Position numbers and translations under genes: made by a program
The notes under the pieces: generated by a model
The model's input: only the letters and a program-made list of their open reading frames with translations
What the model was told of the DNA's origin: nothing
The model's database searches: none
Shown: positions 26,396-34,826 of the stretch, in pieces
How positions within the stretch are numbered: the first letter of the stretch is position 1
Layout of the letters: each line of letters begins with the position of its first letter
NCBI RefSeq assembly: GCF_964253915.1
Contig: NZ_CAXUSG020000007.1
Span: forward strand, 248,001-312,000
Source of the DNA: Metarhizobium sp964253915
Lineage (GTDB): Bacteria; Pseudomonadota; Alphaproteobacteria; Rhizobiales; Rhizobiaceae
Length of the DNA stretch: 64,000 nucleotides
Direction: 5' to 3'

Positions 26396-26860
26396 ATGTC
26401 CAACGCCATCAAGCAGTCGGGAGCTTATCTCGAAATCGTTTCCTTCCACCTCGGCGACCAGGAATTCTGCATCGACATCATGGCCATCCGCGAAATCCGC
26501 GGCTGGGCTCCGGTGACGCCGATGCCGCATACCCCGCCCTACGTGCTCGGCCTCATCAACCTGCGCGGCGCGGTGATCCCGGTCATCGATATGGCCTGCC
26601 GCCTCGGCATGAAGATGACCGAGCCGTCCGAGCGTTCGGCGATCATCGTCACCGACATCGCCGGCAAGCTCGTTGGCCTGCTGGTCGAACAGGTTTCCGA
26701 CATGATGACCATCCGCAGCGAAGACCTGCAGCCGGCGCCGGAGATCATTCCGGAAGCCCAGCGCGCCTTCTGCCGTGGCATCGTCGCCCTGGAAAAGACC
26801 ATGGTCTGCTTCCTCAACCTCGACACGGTCATCGCCGACGAGTTGGCGCAAGCCGCTTAA
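26396..26860 (+). CDS. cheW: CheW-type chemotaxis coupling protein
   Basis: A 154-residue single-domain CheW protein linking receptors to the kinase CheA. The conserved stretches FCIDIMAIREIRGW, YVLGLINLRGAVIPVIDM and VSDMMTIRSEDLQPAPE are clear. The ATG at 26396 is chosen because it is two bases after the receptor stop and gives MSNAIKQSG. The receptor and coupling protein are an operon outside any che cluster in the window; CheA and CheY must come from elsewhere. Confidence 0.92.
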   Translation: MSNAIKQSGAYLEIVSFHLGDQEFCIDIMAIREIRGWAPVTPMPHTPPYVLGLINLRGAVIPVIDMACRLGMKMTEPSERSAIIVTDIAGKLVGLLVEQVSDMMTIRSEDLQPAPEIIPEAQRAFCRGIVALEKTMVCFLNLDTVIADELAQAA

Positions 26861-27036
26861 AAAAGCCTTCCTGCAGACCTTCCCGGTCAGCCGCCTCGTC
26901 ATTGACGGGGCGGCCGAAGGCGTTTGCGGGGCAGGCATGCCCAAATTCCTTGCCAATTCGTTAAGATCCACGGAACGATTTCCCGTTCCGCGCGTTTCAT
27001 CGAGTGATTTCGCTCGAACCGGCAAGGACCACGGTC

Positions 27037-27423
27037 ATGAGGACCCGTATCTATGCAGCGCTTTCCGTTTTTCTCACCCTCTCGGTCGCCGCTGGAACCG
27101 TTCACGCGGCAGATCCCAAGGGGCCGAGGCTGGGTACGCCGGCCGTGGACCAGACCATACCGGGCACTGACGACATGACGACGGGCTCGATCGCGCCGGC
27201 CGTTTTCAGCGTCGTCTTCGTCGCCGATCTCGACCGGACGGACCCCACGCGCCGCATGATCGAGCAGCAGGCGAGAAACCTCGTGGAGGTCAACAGGGTG
27301 CGCAAGGTGCTTGCTGACGATCCCTCCGCCGTGGCGCAACTGCGCGACCAGCATATCGACGAGGCAAACATCATAGCCGTCGGCCAGGATGTGGACGGTT
27401 CGAATGTGTTTTATGTCGAATAG
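27037..27423 (+). CDS. Small secreted protein of unknown function
   Basis: A 128-residue protein beginning MRTRIYAALSVFLTLS, with a signal peptide probably cleaved after VHAA (about residue 25). The mature part has a Pro/Thr-rich start followed by a compact region with VVFVADLDRTDPT and LADDPSAVAQLRDQHID, ending VGQDVDGSNVFYVE. I recognise no family. It should be periplasmic. ATG at 27037 is chosen because it opens directly into the signal peptide. It may be expressed alone after the chemotaxis pair. Confidence 0.7.
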   Translation: MRTRIYAALSVFLTLSVAAGTVHAADPKGPRLGTPAVDQTIPGTDDMTTGSIAPAVFSVVFVADLDRTDPTRRMIEQQARNLVEVNRVRKVLADDPSAVAQLRDQHIDEANIIAVGQDVDGSNVFYVE

Positions 27424-27671
27424 CAAAGACACATGCCCCGGACGCGCAAGCGTCCAGGGCTGTGATTGGAACTGACGGATGGGGTTGAACCACCAGGCCA
27501 ATAGGGCAAGACAAGGAACAAGCCGCGAAAACAAACAACTTTAGCACGACATGCCGGTGTCCACTTGCAGTCTGCAACAGTATGGATTGCAGGAAAAGGA
27601 CAGCCGCGATGAAAAATCCGTGATATCGCAATAACAGCGCGACCATTTTTGGTTCGAATGGTCGAGAGCCT

Positions 27672-28163
27672 TTACGGCTTGCCGTTTTTCCATTCCACCG
27701 GCTGATTGTAGAGCGGTATGGTCGAGATCGCCATCTTGGCGGAGCCATCCGTCAGTTCGCGCGTGTGAACGAGATAGATCAGCGTGTCGTTCGCTTTGTC
27801 GTAGATGCGGTTGACGACCAGCGACTTCCAGATCAGCGACATGCCCTCGCGAAACACCTCCTCGCCATCCTTGGACAGGTCGATGTCGCCGATGGCGATC
27901 GGCCCCGTCTGGCGGCAAGCGATGGAATTGTTGGAAGGATCTTCGAACCAGTTGCCGTTCTTGAGCCGGTCGATGATACCGCGTTCGAAATAGGTGACAT
28001 GGCATGTCACCCCGGAGATTTTCGGGTCCGCCATCGCCTCGACGATGATGTCGTTGCCGATCCAGTCGACACCGACCTCCCCCACCACTTCGGCGCGGAT
28101 GGGAAGTGCAAGGCAAAACAGCGAAACGAGCGCGACGGCAGCGCGGCGAAAAACGAACCCCAT
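27672..28163 (-). CDS. creA: CreA family protein
   Basis: A 163-residue periplasmic protein with a signal peptide (about 1-24, ending LPIRAE). The conserved stretches DWIGNDIIVEA, DPKISGVTCHVTYFERG, ACRQTGPI and LSKDGEEVF, then IYDKANDTLIYLVHTREL, match the CreA family (PF05981), whose function remains unknown. Two Cys residues may form a disulfide. The start at 28163 is preferred over upstream codons because it opens with the signal peptide MGFVFRRAAVAL. Confidence 0.9.
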   Translation of the reverse strand: MGFVFRRAAVALVSLFCLALPIRAEVVGEVGVDWIGNDIIVEAMADPKISGVTCHVTYFERGIIDRLKNGNWFEDPSNNSIACRQTGPIAIGDIDLSKDGEEVFREGMSLIWKSLVVNRIYDKANDTLIYLVHTRELTDGSAKMAISTIPLYNQPVEWKNGKP

Positions 28164-28274
28164 GAGCACGGCCCCTCCTGATCGGTGACGCCCTGTAGAT
28201 AGGTGTGGGGCACGGCAATGCAAGGCGTCGCACCGCCCGAGACGGTCGCGGACGGAATGAGCGTCTGCCGCCTG

Positions 28275-28402
28275 CCCCCTTCTCTCCCGCGGGGGGAAGG
28301 TCCCGGCAGGGGGATGAGGGGGTTGCCACGAGGGAAGGTCCTGCCGTGTAGCGCCCCCTCATCCGACCCTTCGGGCCACCTTCTCCCCGCTGGGGAGAAG
28401 GG
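28275..28402. repeat. Inverted repeat next to ligA
   Basis: Two related arms, with CTTCTC...GGAAGGT and ACCTTCTCCCC...GAGAAGG, and a core CCCCTCATCCGACCC, resemble a dispersed repeat seen in many Rhizobiales intergenic regions. The last part, CCTTCTCCCC with GGGGAGAAGG, is a perfect 10-bp stem just after the ligA stop on the minus strand and may stabilise its 3' end. Confidence 0.7.
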
Positions 28403-28412
28403 TGAACGTCCC

Positions 28413-30569
28413 TCAGCCGCCGATCAAGGCCAGCCACTCGTCCTCGTCCATTGTCTGGATGCCGAGTTCCGCTGCCTTGGCAAGCTTGGAACCGGCGCCC
28501 GGCCCCGCGACGAGAATGTCCGTCTTCTTCGACACCGAACCAGCCACCTTTGCGCCCAAGCGCTCAGCATTGGCTTTCGCCTCTTCCCGCGTCATCTTTT
28601 CCAGTGAACCGGTGAAGACCACCGTCTTGCCGGTAACCGGGCTACCCGTCGCGGCAGGCTGTTCCGCGGCCTGAGGCGTCACTTCGGCGATCAGCTTGCC
28701 GATCACCTCGGTGTTGCGCGGCTCCTTGAAGAATTCGACGATAGCGCGCGCCACCACCTCGCCGATGCCTTCGATGTTGTTGAGATCGTTCCAGGCATCG
28801 CCGCTGAAAACGGCCGCCTCGGCCATCGCCGCCTGCAGCGCCTCATAGCTACCGTAAGAGCGCGCCAGCAGTTTGGCGGTGGTTTCGCCGACATGACGGA
28901 TGCCGAGCGCATAGATGAACCGGTGCAACGCAATGCTGCGGCGCTCATCGATCGCATCGTAGAGTTTGCGCACGCTGACCTTGCCGAAACCGTCGATGTT
29001 CTCGAGCTTGGTGAGCGAGGCCTCCTGCCGGCGCTTCAGCGTAAAAATGTCGGGAGCGGTGCGTATCGACAAAGCGGGGTCTTCCGCCTCGAAGAAGAAA
29101 TCGACCTGTTTTGCACCCAGCCCCTCGATATCGAAGGCATTGCGCGAGACGAAATGTTTCAGATGTTCCGTCGCCTGCGCCCGGCATACGAAACCGCCGG
29201 TGCAGCGCGTCACCGAATCGAGCTTGCCGGTCTTTTCGTTGCGCTCGCGCACCGCATGGCTGTCGCAGACCGGGCAACGCTTCGGGAACTCGTAACGCAC
29301 GGCTTCCGCCGAACGCTTTTCCATCACCACATCGAGCACCTGCGGGATGACGTCGCCGGCGCGCTGGACGATGACGGTGTCGCCGATGCGGATATCATGG
29401 CCCTCTTCGCGGATGCGTTCGCCGCTGTTGCCGATGCCCTCGATGTAATCGGCATTGTGCAATGTCGCATTGGTCACCACGACGCCGCCGACCGTCACCG
29501 GCGTCAGCCGCGCCACCGGCGTCATTGCCCCGGTGCGGCCGACCTGGATGTCGATGCCCTCGACGGTGGTGAAGGCCTGTTCGGCCGGAAACTTGTGCGC
29601 CGTCGCCCAGCGCGGGCTGCGCGAGCGGAAGCCGAGACGCTCCTGCAGCGCCAGCTGGTCGACCTTGTAGACGACACCGTCGATGTCGTAGTCGAGGCCC
29701 GGCCGGGCCAGCCCGATTTCGTGATAGTGCGCCAAAATGTCTTCGACGGAGCTGAGCCGCTTCATCATCGGGTTGACGGGAAAACCCCAGCTCTTGAACA
29801 CCTCAACCATGCCGAACTGCGTATCCGCCGGCATCTCCGACATTTCGCCCCAGGCATAAGCGAAGAACCGCAGCTTGCGGCTCGCCGTCACCCTGGCATC
29901 GAGCTGACGTAAAGAACCGGCCGCCGTGTTGCGCGGGTTGACGTAGGTCTGCTTGCCTTCCGCAACCATCTGTTCGTTGAGCGCCAGGAAGTCGCTCTTT
30001 GCCATGTAGACCTCGCCACGAATTTCCACGACGTCAGGCGCGCCGGCCGGCAGGAGGTTGGGGATCTCGCGGATGGTCTTGATGTTTTCCGTGACGTTCT
30101 CACCCGTAGCGCCGTCGCCGCGGGTGGCGGCGTTCACCAGCCTGCCGCCCTCGTAGCGGATCGACATCGACAGCCCATCGATCTTCGGCTCGGCGGTAAA
30201 GGCAATCGAGCCATCCGGAAGCCTGCCGAGGAACCGATAGACGGAACCGATGAAATCGCGCACGTCCTCGTCGGAAAACGTGTTGTCGAGCGACAGCATC
30301 GGCCGCGAATGGGTGATCGGCGCAAAGGTCGGCAACGGTGCGGCACCGACGTGCAGCGAAGGACTGTCGGCCCGCAGAAGCTCCGGAAACCGCTGCTCGA
30401 TCGCCTCGTTGCGGCGCTTCAGCCCATCATAGTCGGCATCGCTGATCTCCGGCGCATCCTTGCCGTGGTAGAGTTCGTCGTGATGGGCGATCTCTTTCGC
30501 CAGACGCTCCAGTTCGGCGGTGGCCTGTTCGAGCGTCAGGTCTGCGACGGCGATGGTTTCGGTCGGCAT
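28413..30569 (-). CDS. ligA: NAD-dependent DNA ligase
   Basis: A 718-residue ligase that seals nicks during replication and repair using NAD. Domain order: Ia domain with HHDELYHGKDAPEISD, adenylation domain with Lys129 in EPKIDGLSM (the AMP-linked Lys), OB fold, a four-Cys zinc finger (CPVCDSHAV ... CTGGFVC), helix-hairpin-helix repeats and a C-terminal BRCT domain (about 638-718). Length is slightly above the E. coli enzyme. It ends a minus-strand run that includes recN, bamD and lpxC, although a 218-base gap with a repeat separates it from recN. Confidence 0.96.
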   Translation of the reverse strand: MPTETIAVADLTLEQATAELERLAKEIAHHDELYHGKDAPEISDADYDGLKRRNEAIEQRFPELLRADSPSLHVGAAPLPTFAPITHSRPMLSLDNTFSDEDVRDFIGSVYRFLGRLPDGSIAFTAEPKIDGLSMSIRYEGGRLVNAATRGDGATGENVTENIKTIREIPNLLPAGAPDVVEIRGEVYMAKSDFLALNEQMVAEGKQTYVNPRNTAAGSLRQLDARVTASRKLRFFAYAWGEMSEMPADTQFGMVEVFKSWGFPVNPMMKRLSSVEDILAHYHEIGLARPGLDYDIDGVVYKVDQLALQERLGFRSRSPRWATAHKFPAEQAFTTVEGIDIQVGRTGAMTPVARLTPVTVGGVVVTNATLHNADYIEGIGNSGERIREEGHDIRIGDTVIVQRAGDVIPQVLDVVMEKRSAEAVRYEFPKRCPVCDSHAVRERNEKTGKLDSVTRCTGGFVCRAQATEHLKHFVSRNAFDIEGLGAKQVDFFFEAEDPALSIRTAPDIFTLKRRQEASLTKLENIDGFGKVSVRKLYDAIDERRSIALHRFIYALGIRHVGETTAKLLARSYGSYEALQAAMAEAAVFSGDAWNDLNNIEGIGEVVARAIVEFFKEPRNTEVIGKLIAEVTPQAAEQPAATGSPVTGKTVVFTGSLEKMTREEAKANAERLGAKVAGSVSKKTDILVAGPGAGSKLAKAAELGIQTMDEDEWLALIGG

Positions 30570-30602
30570 GGGGTCTCACTCCGGACAATCTGGAACGGTT
30601 TT

Positions 30603-30704
30603 AGAGCAATTCCAGCAAAAGTGCGAAGCGGTTTTGCGACCGGAATTGCGTCAAAACAGAGGGCTGGAGCATTTTCGCGATTCGGAGAAAAGCGGAAGTG
30701 CTCT
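30603..30704. repeat. Palindromic intergenic repeat, copy C
   Basis: Starts AGAGCAATTCCAGCAAAAGT and ends GCGGAAGTGCTCT, so both arms of the family are present. It lies between recN and ligA on the minus strand and could form a long stem in a recN-ligA transcript. Unlike the other copies it is not fused to a stop codon. Confidence 0.85.
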
Positions 30705-30787
30705 CGTGCAAAATTCTGCGATTGAAAGAGAGGCGGCCGGGATTTGCACGGCCATGCACCGGTCGGAAATCCTGGCAAGCAATCAGC

Positions 30788-32461
30788 CTAGCCGCCACCC
30801 GAAAGCAGGCGTTTTGCCGCCGCCCTCGCCTCATCGGTCACCGAAGCGCCGGCCAGCATGCGGGCGATCTCTTCGGTGCGATCCGAAGGCGCCATGGTGG
30901 CGACGCGGGTGGCGATCTTGTCGGAATTGCCGCCGGCCGGTCCCTTGGAAATTAGGAAATGCGTGGCGGCGCGAGCCGCGACCTGCGGCGCATGCGTGAC
31001 CGAAAGAACCTGCACCCGGGCGGAAAGCCGCTTCAGCCGCTGGCCGATGGCATCCGCCACAGCGCCGCCGACGCCGGTGTCGATTTCGTCGAAGACGAGC
31101 GTCGGCGCCGAGCCGCGATCGGCAAGCGCCACCTTCAGCGCCAGCAGGAAACGTGACAGTTCGCCACCCGACGCCACTTTCATGATCGGCCCGGGGCGTG
31201 TGCCCGGATTGGTCTGGACATGGAACTCGACAACGTCGATGCCGTCGGCCGTGCCCTCGTCCGGATCGGTGGTGATCTCGACCATGAAGCGCGCCCGCTC
31301 CAGCTTCAACGCCGGCAGTTCGGCCATGACAGCGGCTGCAAGCGCATCCGCCGCATGGCGGCGCTTGTCGGAAAGCGCGCGTGCCGCAGCGTCGAAAACC
31401 TGCTTCGCCTCGTCCAGCAATTTGTCCAGCTGTGCCAGACGTTCCTCGCCGGCATCGAGCTCGGCAAGGTCGGCGATCATCTTTACGGCAAGCGCCGGCA
31501 GGTCGGTGACGGGAACGGCATATTTGCGTGATGCCGCCCGCAGGGAAAACAGCCGCTCCTCGACGCGCTCGAGTTCCCGCGGATCGAATTCGGTGCGGCG
31601 CAGAGCGGCCTCGACTTCCATCTGGGCATTGGAAAGCTGGTCCAGCGCCGCATCGAGCAGCGCGACCGTCTCTTCCAGCAGGCCGGGCGCCTCGTGGCTC
31701 TTGCGCTCCAGACGCCGCACCAGCGAGGCGATGTGCGGTACCGGCGAGGCGTTGCCGTTCAGGAATTCGCTGGCTTCGGAAATGTCGCCGGCAATACGCT
31801 CGGATTTCTGCATCCGGGTGCGGCGTTCGGCAAGCTCTTCCTCCTCGCCGTCCTTCGGCGAGAGCACCTCCAGCTCCTCGACCGAAGAGCGCAGGTAGTC
31901 CGCCTCACGCGCCGCGTTTTCCACCTTCTCGCGGTGTTTTCGCAGGCTGCGTTCGGCTTCCTTCCAGCTGCGGTAGAGGCCGGCAACCGCCACGGCCTCC
32001 TCGCTCAGGCCGGCGAAGGCATCGAGAAGAATACGGTGGGCATTGGTATCCACCAGCGCGCGGTCGTCGTGCTGGCCATGGATTTCCACCAGCATCTGGC
32101 CGGCCTGGCGCATCAGCTGCACGCTGACGGGCTGGTCGTTGATATAGGCCTTGGTGCGCCCGTCCGCCGATTGCTGGCGCCGGAAAATCAGGTCGCCGTC
32201 GTCGTCAAAACCGTTTTCCCGCACCAGCTTGCGGGCCGCGTGATCCGCCGGCACGTCGAATACGGCCGTGACCTGGCCCTTGTCTTCGCCATGGCGGACA
32301 AGGCCGCCATCACCACGGCCGCCGAGCGCCAGCGACAGGCTGTCGAGCAGGATGGATTTGCCGGCGCCGGTTTCGCCGGTCAGCACGGACAGTCCCGTTT
32401 CGAAGGCCAGATCCAGCCGTTCGATCAAGACGATATCGCGGATCGACAACTGAACGAGCAT
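30788..32461 (-). CDS. recN: DNA repair protein RecN
   Basis: A 557-residue SMC-like ATPase for double-strand break repair. The N-terminal Walker A is TGETGAGKSILLDSLSLALG (about 29-48). A central coiled coil covers about 150-370 and is interrupted near the middle. The C-terminal half carries ASGGELSRFLLALK (signature motif) and LVFDEIDTGVGG (Walker B with catalytic Glu). Full length for the family. It starts 13 bases after bamD ends, so it is co-transcribed with it. Confidence 0.96.
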   Translation of the reverse strand: MLVQLSIRDIVLIERLDLAFETGLSVLTGETGAGKSILLDSLSLALGGRGDGGLVRHGEDKGQVTAVFDVPADHAARKLVRENGFDDDGDLIFRRQQSADGRTKAYINDQPVSVQLMRQAGQMLVEIHGQHDDRALVDTNAHRILLDAFAGLSEEAVAVAGLYRSWKEAERSLRKHREKVENAAREADYLRSSVEELEVLSPKDGEEEELAERRTRMQKSERIAGDISEASEFLNGNASPVPHIASLVRRLERKSHEAPGLLEETVALLDAALDQLSNAQMEVEAALRRTEFDPRELERVEERLFSLRAASRKYAVPVTDLPALAVKMIADLAELDAGEERLAQLDKLLDEAKQVFDAAARALSDKRRHAADALAAAVMAELPALKLERARFMVEITTDPDEGTADGIDVVEFHVQTNPGTRPGPIMKVASGGELSRFLLALKVALADRGSAPTLVFDEIDTGVGGAVADAIGQRLKRLSARVQVLSVTHAPQVAARAATHFLISKGPAGGNSDKIATRVATMAPSDRTEEIARMLAGASVTDEARAAAKRLLSGGG

Positions 32462-32474
32462 CGGCTTTCAGATC

Positions 32475-33320
32475 TCAGGTTCCAAGCAGAATGCGTTTGC
32501 CGGCACGCGCGATCCAGGAACCGCTGTTTTCACGCGGGGCAACGCCACCGCTCTGCAGCAGCTTGAAGCTGTCGGCATACCACTGGCTGTCCGGATAGTT
32601 GTGGCCGAGAACCGCGGCTGCGGTCTGCGCCTCCTGGACGATGCCCATGGCGTAATAGGCTTCGACCAGTCGCGCCAGCGCTTCTTCCACCTGGTTGGTG
32701 TTCGGGAACTGCTCGACGACGACGCGGAAGCGCGAAATTGCCGCCAGATATTCCTTGCGCTCCAGGTAGTAGCGGCCGATCTGCATTTCCTTGCCGGCCA
32801 GCTGGTCGCGGGCGAAACGGATCTTCGCCTGCGCGTCGTCGACATATTCCGACTTCGGATAGTCGTTGACGACCTTGAGCATAGCCTCGATGGTCTTGGC
32901 GGCGGCGCGCTGGTCCTGCGTCACGTCGACGATCTGCTTGGAATAAGCAAGACCGATCAGATACTGGACATAGGCGGCATCCTCGGAATGCGGGAACTGG
33001 TTCATGTAGCGCGTGCCGGCGGTCACCGCTTCGTCGTACTGCGTCTGGCGGTAGCGCACGAAGGTGGACATGACCAGCGCCTTACGCGACCAGTCGGTGA
33101 ACGGATGCTCGCGGTCGATCGCATCGAACTTGCGGCCGGCTTCGTTGATGTTGCCGGCCTTGAGGTTGGCGAGACCCTGATTGTAGAGCACCTCAGGCGG
33201 ATCGGTTTCGACGCCGAGCTTGGTGATGTCGATGTCGGGGTCCGTCTGGCACCCGGCCACGAGGGCCCCGGTGCCGACAAACAGCAAGGACGCGACCACA
33301 ATTCTTGCTGCCTTCTTCAT
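32475..33320 (-). CDS. bamD: Outer membrane assembly lipoprotein BamD
   Basis: A 281-residue lipoprotein of the BAM complex that inserts beta-barrel proteins in the outer membrane. The signal peptide ends in LVAGC (Cys24). Five TPR-like repeats follow, with YNQGLANLKAGNINEAGRKF and AYVQYLIGLAYSKQI among the conserved parts. The start at 33320 opens with MKKAARIVVAS; a longer in-frame start would put 41 residues before the signal peptide. Followed by recN after 13 bases. Confidence 0.94.
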   Translation of the reverse strand: MKKAARIVVASLLFVGTGALVAGCQTDPDIDITKLGVETDPPEVLYNQGLANLKAGNINEAGRKFDAIDREHPFTDWSRKALVMSTFVRYRQTQYDEAVTAGTRYMNQFPHSEDAAYVQYLIGLAYSKQIVDVTQDQRAAAKTIEAMLKVVNDYPKSEYVDDAQAKIRFARDQLAGKEMQIGRYYLERKEYLAAISRFRVVVEQFPNTNQVEEALARLVEAYYAMGIVQEAQTAAAVLGHNYPDSQWYADSFKLLQSGGVAPRENSGSWIARAGKRILLGT

Positions 33321-33560
33321 TATCAAAGACCCCGCACTATCCATCTGGACAAATCCCACTTGTCGTCGCGACCACGAAACGCCGCCCCTTGCTGGCGTTT
33401 CTAGCCACAAAAGCATCTCAAGAGCAACGCAATGATGTGGCATTAACGCATTTTTATGGCAAAATCGATCTTCAAGTCATTTCTTCGCAAACCGCAAGGC
33501 CCGGAAAAGACTTGCGAATCAGAAACGATCTTCAAACAGCACGTCTCATTGCCGCAATGT

Positions 33561-33584
33561 AAAAGGCCGCCCCGAAGGACGGCC
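33561..33584 (-). terminator. Intrinsic terminator after lpxC
   Basis: On the minus strand GGCCGTCC and GGGCGGCC form an 8-bp stem (one G-U) with a TTCG tetraloop, followed by TTTT. It lies 22 bases after the lpxC stop, so lpxC ends one unit and bamD-recN form another. Confidence 0.75.
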
Positions 33585-33606
33585 GTTCAAAGAGCATTAA
33601 GGATGC

Positions 33607-34563
33607 TTATGCCGACCAGGGCGCGAACTCCGGCGCATTGACAGCAATGAAGTCGCGTGCGCCAACGCGCTGGCGCGGCGTGCGGGTTTCAACCACTTCA
33701 TAAGCGGTCGGATCGCTGAGCAGCGCCTTCAGGGCATTGGCGTTCATCTTGTGACCGCCGCGATAGGAGCGATAACAACCGATGAACTGCGCGCCGGCCA
33801 GCGCCAGATCGCCAACGGCATCGAGCGCCTTGTGGCGCACGAATTCATCGTGACGGTAACGCAGACCTTCCATGTTGATGACCGTGTCGTCGTCGGAAAT
33901 GACCACGGAATTTTCGAGCGAGGACCCCAGCGCATAGCCGGCCGCCCACAGCCGCTCGACATCCCGCATGAAACCGAAGGTGCGGGCGCGGGAAAGTTCG
34001 TCGCGGAACACCTGCGCGGTCAGATCACCCTTCCAGACCTGGCGACCGATCAGCGGCGACGTGAAGTCGATCTCGATCTCGAAGCGGGTACCGTCGTAAG
34101 GGAGGAACTCCGACCAGGAGCCGCCAGCCTCGATGCGCACCGGCTTGACGACACGGATATAGCGACGCTTGACGCCGAGGCCGCGCGTACCGACCTGTTC
34201 GATTGCCTCGATGAAGGCCTGCGAGCTGCCGTCCATGATCGGCATCTCGGCGCCGTGAACCTCGACCAGAAGATTGTCGATACCCATGGCATAAAGCGCT
34301 GCCATCACGTGTTCGACGGTTGCCACCGAGTGATTCGGCACGCGGCCGAGCACCGTGCAGAGATCGGTATTGCCGACCTGGGACGAGACCGCCCGCACTT
34401 CGGCCACAACGGTGTCATCCTGCATGCGCTGGAAGACGATGCCGGTACCGGCTTCGGCAGGGTGGAAGGTAATCGATACCGGGGCGCCCGAATGAACGCC
34501 GATCCCCGTCAGGCTGACGCTATCGGCTATCGTGGTCTGAAACCCCAGCAATCCTATTGGCAT
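33607..34563 (-). CDS. lpxC: UDP-3-O-acyl-N-acetylglucosamine deacetylase
   Basis: A 318-residue zinc enzyme catalysing the committed step of lipid A synthesis. The start MPIGLLGFQTTIADSVSLTG is followed by TVEHVMAALYAMGIDN (zinc His) and MDGSSQAF. HKALDAVGDLALAG carries the second zinc His and Asp, and YRGGHKMN the catalytic His. The ATG at 34563 gives the usual length; an in-frame upstream ATG adds 17 basic residues. It sits downstream of ftsZ as in other rhizobia, separated by the ftsZ terminator. Confidence 0.96.
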   Translation of the reverse strand: MPIGLLGFQTTIADSVSLTGIGVHSGAPVSITFHPAEAGTGIVFQRMQDDTVVAEVRAVSSQVGNTDLCTVLGRVPNHSVATVEHVMAALYAMGIDNLLVEVHGAEMPIMDGSSQAFIEAIEQVGTRGLGVKRRYIRVVKPVRIEAGGSWSEFLPYDGTRFEIEIDFTSPLIGRQVWKGDLTAQVFRDELSRARTFGFMRDVERLWAAGYALGSSLENSVVISDDDTVINMEGLRYRHDEFVRHKALDAVGDLALAGAQFIGCYRSYRGGHKMNANALKALLSDPTAYEVVETRTPRQRVGARDFIAVNAPEFAPWSA

Positions 34564-34780
34564 GAATTTTCGCCTTCTCATTCGCCTGCCCGGGACACTC
34601 CGAAACGAGATCACCGGGCTGGCCTCAATATCAACGCGGCGCCGAAGGCAGCCGCTTCACGATCCATTCATACGGATCACCGGGCGACATTCAAATCACT
34701 GTTTCTTTCGGTTTGTTACGAAACTATCCAATTGAAAACAAATATGAATTTTCGGCACCGCCAAAACATTGAAACACGAA

Positions 34781-34803
34781 TGCCCGGGCTTGCGGCCCGG
34801 GCA
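34781..34803 (-). terminator. Stem-loop terminator after ftsZ
   Basis: A perfect 9-bp stem, TGCCCGGGC (34781-34789) with GCCCGGGCA (34795-34803), loop of five, 24 bases after the ftsZ stop. The T-run on the minus strand is weak (ATTCGTGTTTC). Confidence 0.65.
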
Positions 34804-34826
34804 TCGAATCTGTGCCTGTATGGCGA

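Noticed and set aside
27371..27748. Minus-strand open frame between the secreted protein gene and creA
   Set aside because: It overlaps creA in another frame and has no supporting motif or start signal.
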